A stretch of DNA of 11,650 nt from CAYWTX01 sp964461295 (GTDB lineage Bacteria; Planctomycetota; Phycisphaerae; SM23-33). Where the stretch lies: assembly GCA_964461295.1 (NCBI GenBank), contig CAYWTX010000146.1:1-11650 (forward strand). Direction: 5' to 3'. Under the pieces are notes generated by a model. That model did no database searches. It saw nothing but the letters and a program-made list of their open reading frames with translations, and was not told the DNA's origin. Positions 8,267 to 11,650 of the stretch are shown here, piece after piece; positions within the stretch are counted from its first letter, which is position 1, and each line of letters starts with the position of its first letter. The translations under genes were made by a program, and so were the position numbers.

Positions 8267-10615
8267 ATGCTGGGTTGGTTGCCATTTTCGATGCCCTGGC
8301 TGGCGGCAGCCGGCGCGGCCCTAGCGGCCGGGCCGATCCTCATCCACATCATTTTCCGCTTCCGGTACAAGGTGGTCGAGTTTCCCGAGATGCGGTTCCT
8401 GCTGGAGGCTTTGAAGAAGCACAAGCAGCGGCTGTTGATTGAGGAGATCATCATCATCGCGTTGCGGGTGCTGGCGTGCGTGCTGATCGGGATGACGCTG
8501 GCGAACCTGCGGCTGTCTTCCAGCGAGGTGCTGCCCGGTTCGCACACGCCGACGGCGCACATTTTCGTGTTGGACGACAGCCCCTCGATGGGCCAGCGTT
8601 ACGGCGACGGCACGCTGCTGGGAAGGGCGCAGGACGACCTGGCCGAGCGGATCGCCAAGCTGCACGAGCAGGACCATGTGGCGATCTTGTCGGGCAGCGA
8701 GCCGCGGAGCGAGCGCCCGCTGGGCAGGCTGACCAGCGTGCGGGAGCTCCAGCGCGACGAGCCGTTCCTTCGCCAGCTCCGCGCGGGCAAGGCGACGGAC
8801 CAGCCGGCCGACTTCGTGGCCGCGGCGTCGCAGGCTCGCAAGCTGATCCCGCCCAAGGGGAACATGCAGGCCCGCGTGTACGTGATCAGCGACTTCCGGC
8901 GGATCGACTGGGACAGCCGCCAGACGCAGGCGGCCGTGCGCGACGCGTTCAAGCGCCTGACCGACGGAGCCAGCGCCGGCGACACGCCGGCGGAGTTGAC
9001 GCTGCTGGATTACGGCCTGCCGTGCGGGCACGACCTGAGCGTGCAGCGGCTTCGGATGGTGGGCAACATCGCCGTGACGGGAATTCCGGTGGAGTTCGAG
9101 GCGGAGGTGAAGAACACCGGGACGGCGGCGACGCAGCGGGTCGCGATGGGGCGGGTGGTCGAGCAGTTGGGCGAGCGGGGCGGGCCGGCGGACCGGTTGG
9201 AGAAGCACGACGTATTCGTGGAGGCGTTGGAGCCGGGGCAGTCGGCGAAGGTGAATTTCCGGCAGGTGTTCGCGACGGCGGGGATGGCGTCGGTTCGCGT
9301 GGCGCTGCCGCAGGACATGCTGGCGGCCGACAACGCGGTGAGCCTGGCCGTGCCGATCCGCGAGTCGCTGCGGGTGCTGGTGGTGGATGGCAGCGAGGAA
9401 GCGGGCGGGCCGGGCAGCGGCGGGTTCTTCCTGCTGCACGCGCTGGACCCGTCGGGCGGAAAGGCGATGTTCCGCCAGAAGGTGGACGTGGTGTCGCCGG
9501 GCGGGTTCGGCGAGGCGGACCTGGGCGGGCACGACCTGGTGATCCTGAACAACGTGCGGGACCTGCCGGCGGGCGCGGACGCCAACGGCGTGTCGAGTCA
9601 CCCCCTGGTGGCGGCGTTGGAGCGGTACGTCCGGGAGGGCGGCGGGCTGGTGATCTTCGCCGGCGATCGGGTGAACGTGCCGTTCTACAACGGACCGATG
9701 TATGCCAAGGGCAGCGGGCTGTCGCCGCTTCCGCTGGCGGGGCTGACGCCGCCGCGCCCGGACGGCAAACAGTTCGTGCGCCTGCGTCCCGACAGCATTG
9801 CCCCCGACCCCATGCTGCGGATTTTCAAGGGGCGGACGGAGAAGTTCAGCCAGCTCGTGCGGTTCTACGCCTGCCAGCCGGTGGAGCAGGCCAAGGAGCC
9901 GCCGGTGCTCCAGGCGGGCGTACGGGCGCCGCAGGTGCTGGCGGAGTTTGACGGCGGCGGGTTCTGCCCGGCCGTGGTGAGGCGGGCGATGGGCAAGGGG
10001 ACGGTGCTGATGTGGTACGCGGGGTTGGAGATGCACCAGGACCGCCCGGACCGCACGTGGACGGACTGGCCGAAGGACCCCTCGTTCCTGGCGGTGATGA
10101 ACGAGATGGCGTGGTCGCTGGCGGCCTCGGGCAGCCAGGAGGTGGACGGCCAGGTGGGTCAGCCGATCGTATACGAGTTGCCGTCGGCGCTGGCGAGCGC
10201 GGCGGCGATCAGCCTCAAGACGCCGCTGTACCCCAACGACGACGTGCGGACGCTACAGGCCCGCGTGGACGAGAAGCGGCGGACGAAGGTGGTGGAGTAT
10301 CCCGCGGCGGCGCAGGCGGGCGTTTACGAGATGGAATTGACGCTGAGCGACGGCGGGCGCAAGCGGCTGCTGTTCTCGCGGCATATCGATCCTGAGGAGT
10401 CGGAGTTGGAGAAGGTGGGCGAGGGCGACCTGAAGCGCAGCCTGGACCGCGAGGGGCTGGACTATCGAGGCAACCTGGCGGCGGCCAAGGACCGGGCCGT
10501 GGAGACGGCGCCGAAGAAGGACTTCTGGCGGCTGCTGCTGGCGCTGGCGGCGGCGGTGCTGGCGCTGGAGACATTCCTGGCGCAACGATTCGGGCATTAC
10601 ACGACGAAGAAGTGA
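8267..10615 (+). CDS. BatA-like membrane protein with VWA, CARDB-like and glutamine-amidotransferase-like domains
   Basis: This 782-residue protein opens with the BatA-type N-terminus: membrane helix about 8-30 (ending AAGPILIHIIFRFR), the V/E-F-P-x-M-R-F-L segment at 37-45, and a second helix about 61-80. A VWA domain follows with MIDAS D103-D-S105-P-S107, Thr177 as candidate and Asp209 in VISDF. Residues about 268-362 resemble a CARDB/Ig-like fold (EFEAEVKNTGT, LEPGQSAKVNF). Residues about 367-475 resemble a ThuA/type 1 amidotransferase-like fold (LRVLVVDGS, HDLVILNNV, YVREGGGLVIFAGD), with no catalytic Cys recognised. A C-terminal helix spans about 753-772. This layout is a common planctomycete design. 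The start is supported by GAGGAAG at 8257-8263; the stop is TGA 10613-10615. It is probably a membrane partner of the MoxR ATPase. Confidence 0.88.
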   Translation: MLGWLPFSMPWLAAAGAALAAGPILIHIIFRFRYKVVEFPEMRFLLEALKKHKQRLLIEEIIIIALRVLACVLIGMTLANLRLSSSEVLPGSHTPTAHIFVLDDSPSMGQRYGDGTLLGRAQDDLAERIAKLHEQDHVAILSGSEPRSERPLGRLTSVRELQRDEPFLRQLRAGKATDQPADFVAAASQARKLIPPKGNMQARVYVISDFRRIDWDSRQTQAAVRDAFKRLTDGASAGDTPAELTLLDYGLPCGHDLSVQRLRMVGNIAVTGIPVEFEAEVKNTGTAATQRVAMGRVVEQLGERGGPADRLEKHDVFVEALEPGQSAKVNFRQVFATAGMASVRVALPQDMLAADNAVSLAVPIRESLRVLVVDGSEEAGGPGSGGFFLLHALDPSGGKAMFRQKVDVVSPGGFGEADLGGHDLVILNNVRDLPAGADANGVSSHPLVAALERYVREGGGLVIFAGDRVNVPFYNGPMYAKGSGLSPLPLAGLTPPRPDGKQFVRLRPDSIAPDPMLRIFKGRTEKFSQLVRFYACQPVEQAKEPPVLQAGVRAPQVLAEFDGGGFCPAVVRRAMGKGTVLMWYAGLEMHQDRPDRTWTDWPKDPSFLAVMNEMAWSLAASGSQEVDGQVGQPIVYELPSALASAAAISLKTPLYPNDDVRTLQARVDEKRRTKVVEYPAAAQAGVYEMELTLSDGGRKRLLFSRHIDPEESELEKVGEGDLKRSLDREGLDYRGNLAAAKDRAVETAPKKDFWRLLLALAAAVLALETFLAQRFGHYTTKK

Positions 10616-10621
10616 GAAGAA

Positions 10622-10649
10622 GTGTCGGGCGTCGCGTGTCGCGTGTCGG
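10622..10649 (+). repeat. Heptad repeat array, GTGTCGN units
   Basis: Four consecutive 7-base units GTGTCGG, GCGTCGC, GTGTCGC, GTGTCGG occupy 10622-10649, starting six bases after the BatA-like stop codon. The period matches the arrays at 7146 and 7216, but the sequence is different. Confidence 0.7.
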
Positions 10650-10660
10650 GGGAAGGAGGT

Positions 10661-10680
10661 CCAGGGACTCAGGTTCCTGG
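10661..10680 (+). other. Small hairpin before the last gene
   Basis: CCAGGGA (10661-10667) pairs with TTCCTGG (10674-10680), including one G-T pair, around a 6-base loop. No T-run follows. It sits between the heptad array and the start of the next gene at 10708. Confidence 0.35.
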
Positions 10681-10707
10681 GCTTCGAGAGACGAGACGGT
10701 TGGACGA

Positions 10708-11650
10708 ATGGAACTGTTGCGGTTCATATTTGGTTTCCCGCGCGAGGCGCTGCAAGGCGCGACGTCGGTGTCGGCTCGCTTTCTGGGCGTGCCGGACGAC
10801 CTGTGGGTGCTGATGGCGCTGGTGGTCGCGCTGGGTTTCGTGGCGTGGCTGTCGGTGCGGACGTACCTGCGGGAGGGGCAGCGGCGGCTGCGGCTGCAAC
10901 TCGTGCTGGCGGGGATCCGGCTGACGGCGTTTGTGTTGCTGGCGTTGGTTCTCCTTCAGCCGGCGGCGGTGCTGGAGTACCGCCGGCCGGTGTCGACGAT
11001 GGTGCTGGTGCTGGTGGACGATTCGCTGTCGATGAGTTGGGCGGACCGCGACGGGCAGAAGCGCACGAAGCGTGTGGAGGTGGTGAAGGAGGCGTTGTCT
11101 CGGCAGGGCGGGGCGTTGGAGAAGCTGGCCCGCGAGCACCCGTTGGCGATCTACCGGTTCAGTCCGAGCGGCACGGCCGCGGGGGCGTACGTGGAACTGC
11201 TGGCGGACATTGACGACACGGCGCCGGCGGGAGTGGCGGCGCCTCGGCGGGCGCCCGGCGAGCGGAGCCTGGCGCTGCGCGAGTTGGCGGCAGCGGCGGG
11301 GCGGCTCAAGGCCGAGGGGTTCGAGACGAACATCAACCGGGCGCTGCGCGAGGCGCTGGACAAGGCGGCCGGGCGGCGTTTGGCGGCGGTGGTGCTGGTG
11401 TCGGACGGGCAGAACACGACGGCGGCGGAGGAGGCGCGAACGGCCGCGACGCGAACGATGCTGGGCGAGCGGGGCGTGCCGTTGTATGCGGTGGCGGTGG
11501 GGGATCCGACGCCGCCGCGGAACATCGTGGTGGCGCAGCTCCAGGGGCCGACGGAGGTTCGCAAGGGGACGAACATCTCGCTGTCGGCGTTCGTGACGCA
11601 CCGCGGGTACGGCGGGACGGAGGTGGAGGTGGAGTTGCTGCGGAAGGTGG
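10708..11650 (+). CDS. VWA-domain membrane protein, C-terminus beyond window
   Basis: The visible 314 residues run open to the right edge. Two membrane helices lie at about 32-51 (LWVLMALVVALGFVAWLSV) and 66-84, followed by a VWA domain with all three MIDAS elements: D104-D-S106-L-S108, Thr207 in GFETNIN and Asp233 in VLVSDGQNT. After the VWA fold, NIVVAQLQGPTEVRKGTNISLSAFV (about 272-296) begins an Ig-like segment, as in larger planctomycete VWA proteins that follow BatA-like genes and often continue to an amidotransferase-like domain. ATG 10708 is the start that gives this N-terminus; the ribosome site before it is weak. The gene lies 92 bases after the BatA-like protein and is probably the last or next-to-last member of the MoxR set. 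The full length cannot be judged here. Confidence 0.88.
   Translation, partial: MELLRFIFGFPREALQGATSVSARFLGVPDDLWVLMALVVALGFVAWLSVRTYLREGQRRLRLQLVLAGIRLTAFVLLALVLLQPAAVLEYRRPVSTMVLVLVDDSLSMSWADRDGQKRTKRVEVVKEALSRQGGALEKLAREHPLAIYRFSPSGTAAGAYVELLADIDDTAPAGVAAPRRAPGERSLALRELAAAAGRLKAEGFETNINRALREALDKAAGRRLAAVVLVSDGQNTTAAEEARTAATRTMLGERGVPLYAVAVGDPTPPRNIVVAQLQGPTEVRKGTNISLSAFVTHRGYGGTEVEVELLRKV

Noticed and set aside
8321..10036. Minus-strand open frame of 571 codons opposite the BatA-like gene
   Set aside because: Composition is Arg/His/Gln-rich with no recognisable motif; it is antisense of the VWA protein.

Overview
The window is a very GC-rich stretch with all recognisable genes on the + strand. 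It looks like a Planctomycetota chromosome, perhaps Phycisphaerae-like and from an environmental genome. The basis is gene content and order: a giant secreted PQQ-type beta-propeller/TPR protein, a secreted alpha/alpha-toroid protein with prenyltransferase/squalene-cyclase-type repeats, then a MoxR ATPase, a DUF58 protein and two membrane von Willebrand A (VWA) proteins. The lineage is an inference from this arrangement; no taxonomic marker is present.

Region by region. Bases 1-140 are the 3' end of a group II intron: the domain V hairpin, a domain VI stem with a bulged branch-point A at 133, and a YAY-type 3' end at 140. Any intron-encoded reverse transcriptase would lie to the left, outside the window. 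Bases 141-253 are a short leader with two hairpins. Bases 254-4860 hold a roughly 1,535-residue secreted propeller/TPR protein, broken by an apparent one-base loss between about 641 and 655. Bases 4857-5975 hold the toroid protein, coupled to the previous gene by a 4-base ATGA overlap. The remaining genes are moxR (6088-7143), the DUF58 protein (7249-8208), a BatA-like VWA protein (8267-10615) and a second VWA membrane protein that runs off the right edge (10708 onward).

All six genes point the same way with spacers of at most about 110 bases, and I see no convincing internal terminator, so one operon is likely. In known MoxR/DUF58/Bat systems the AAA+ ATPase works with VWA proteins to fold, assemble or activate client proteins at the membrane or in the envelope. 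Here the first two genes encode exported scaffold-type proteins. A reasonable inference is that they are clients or envelope partners of the MoxR/VWA machine.

The least expected signals are in the short spacers. Two of them carry tandem repeats with a 7-base period (GCTGGNN units in opposing orientations, and GTGTCGN units). Another carries a 9-bp hairpin with a nine-G loop, a G-rich tract and a duplicated 12-mer. The frameshift in the first gene is also notable, because a well-placed Shine-Dalgarno sequence and an ATG in the downstream frame overlap the premature stop.
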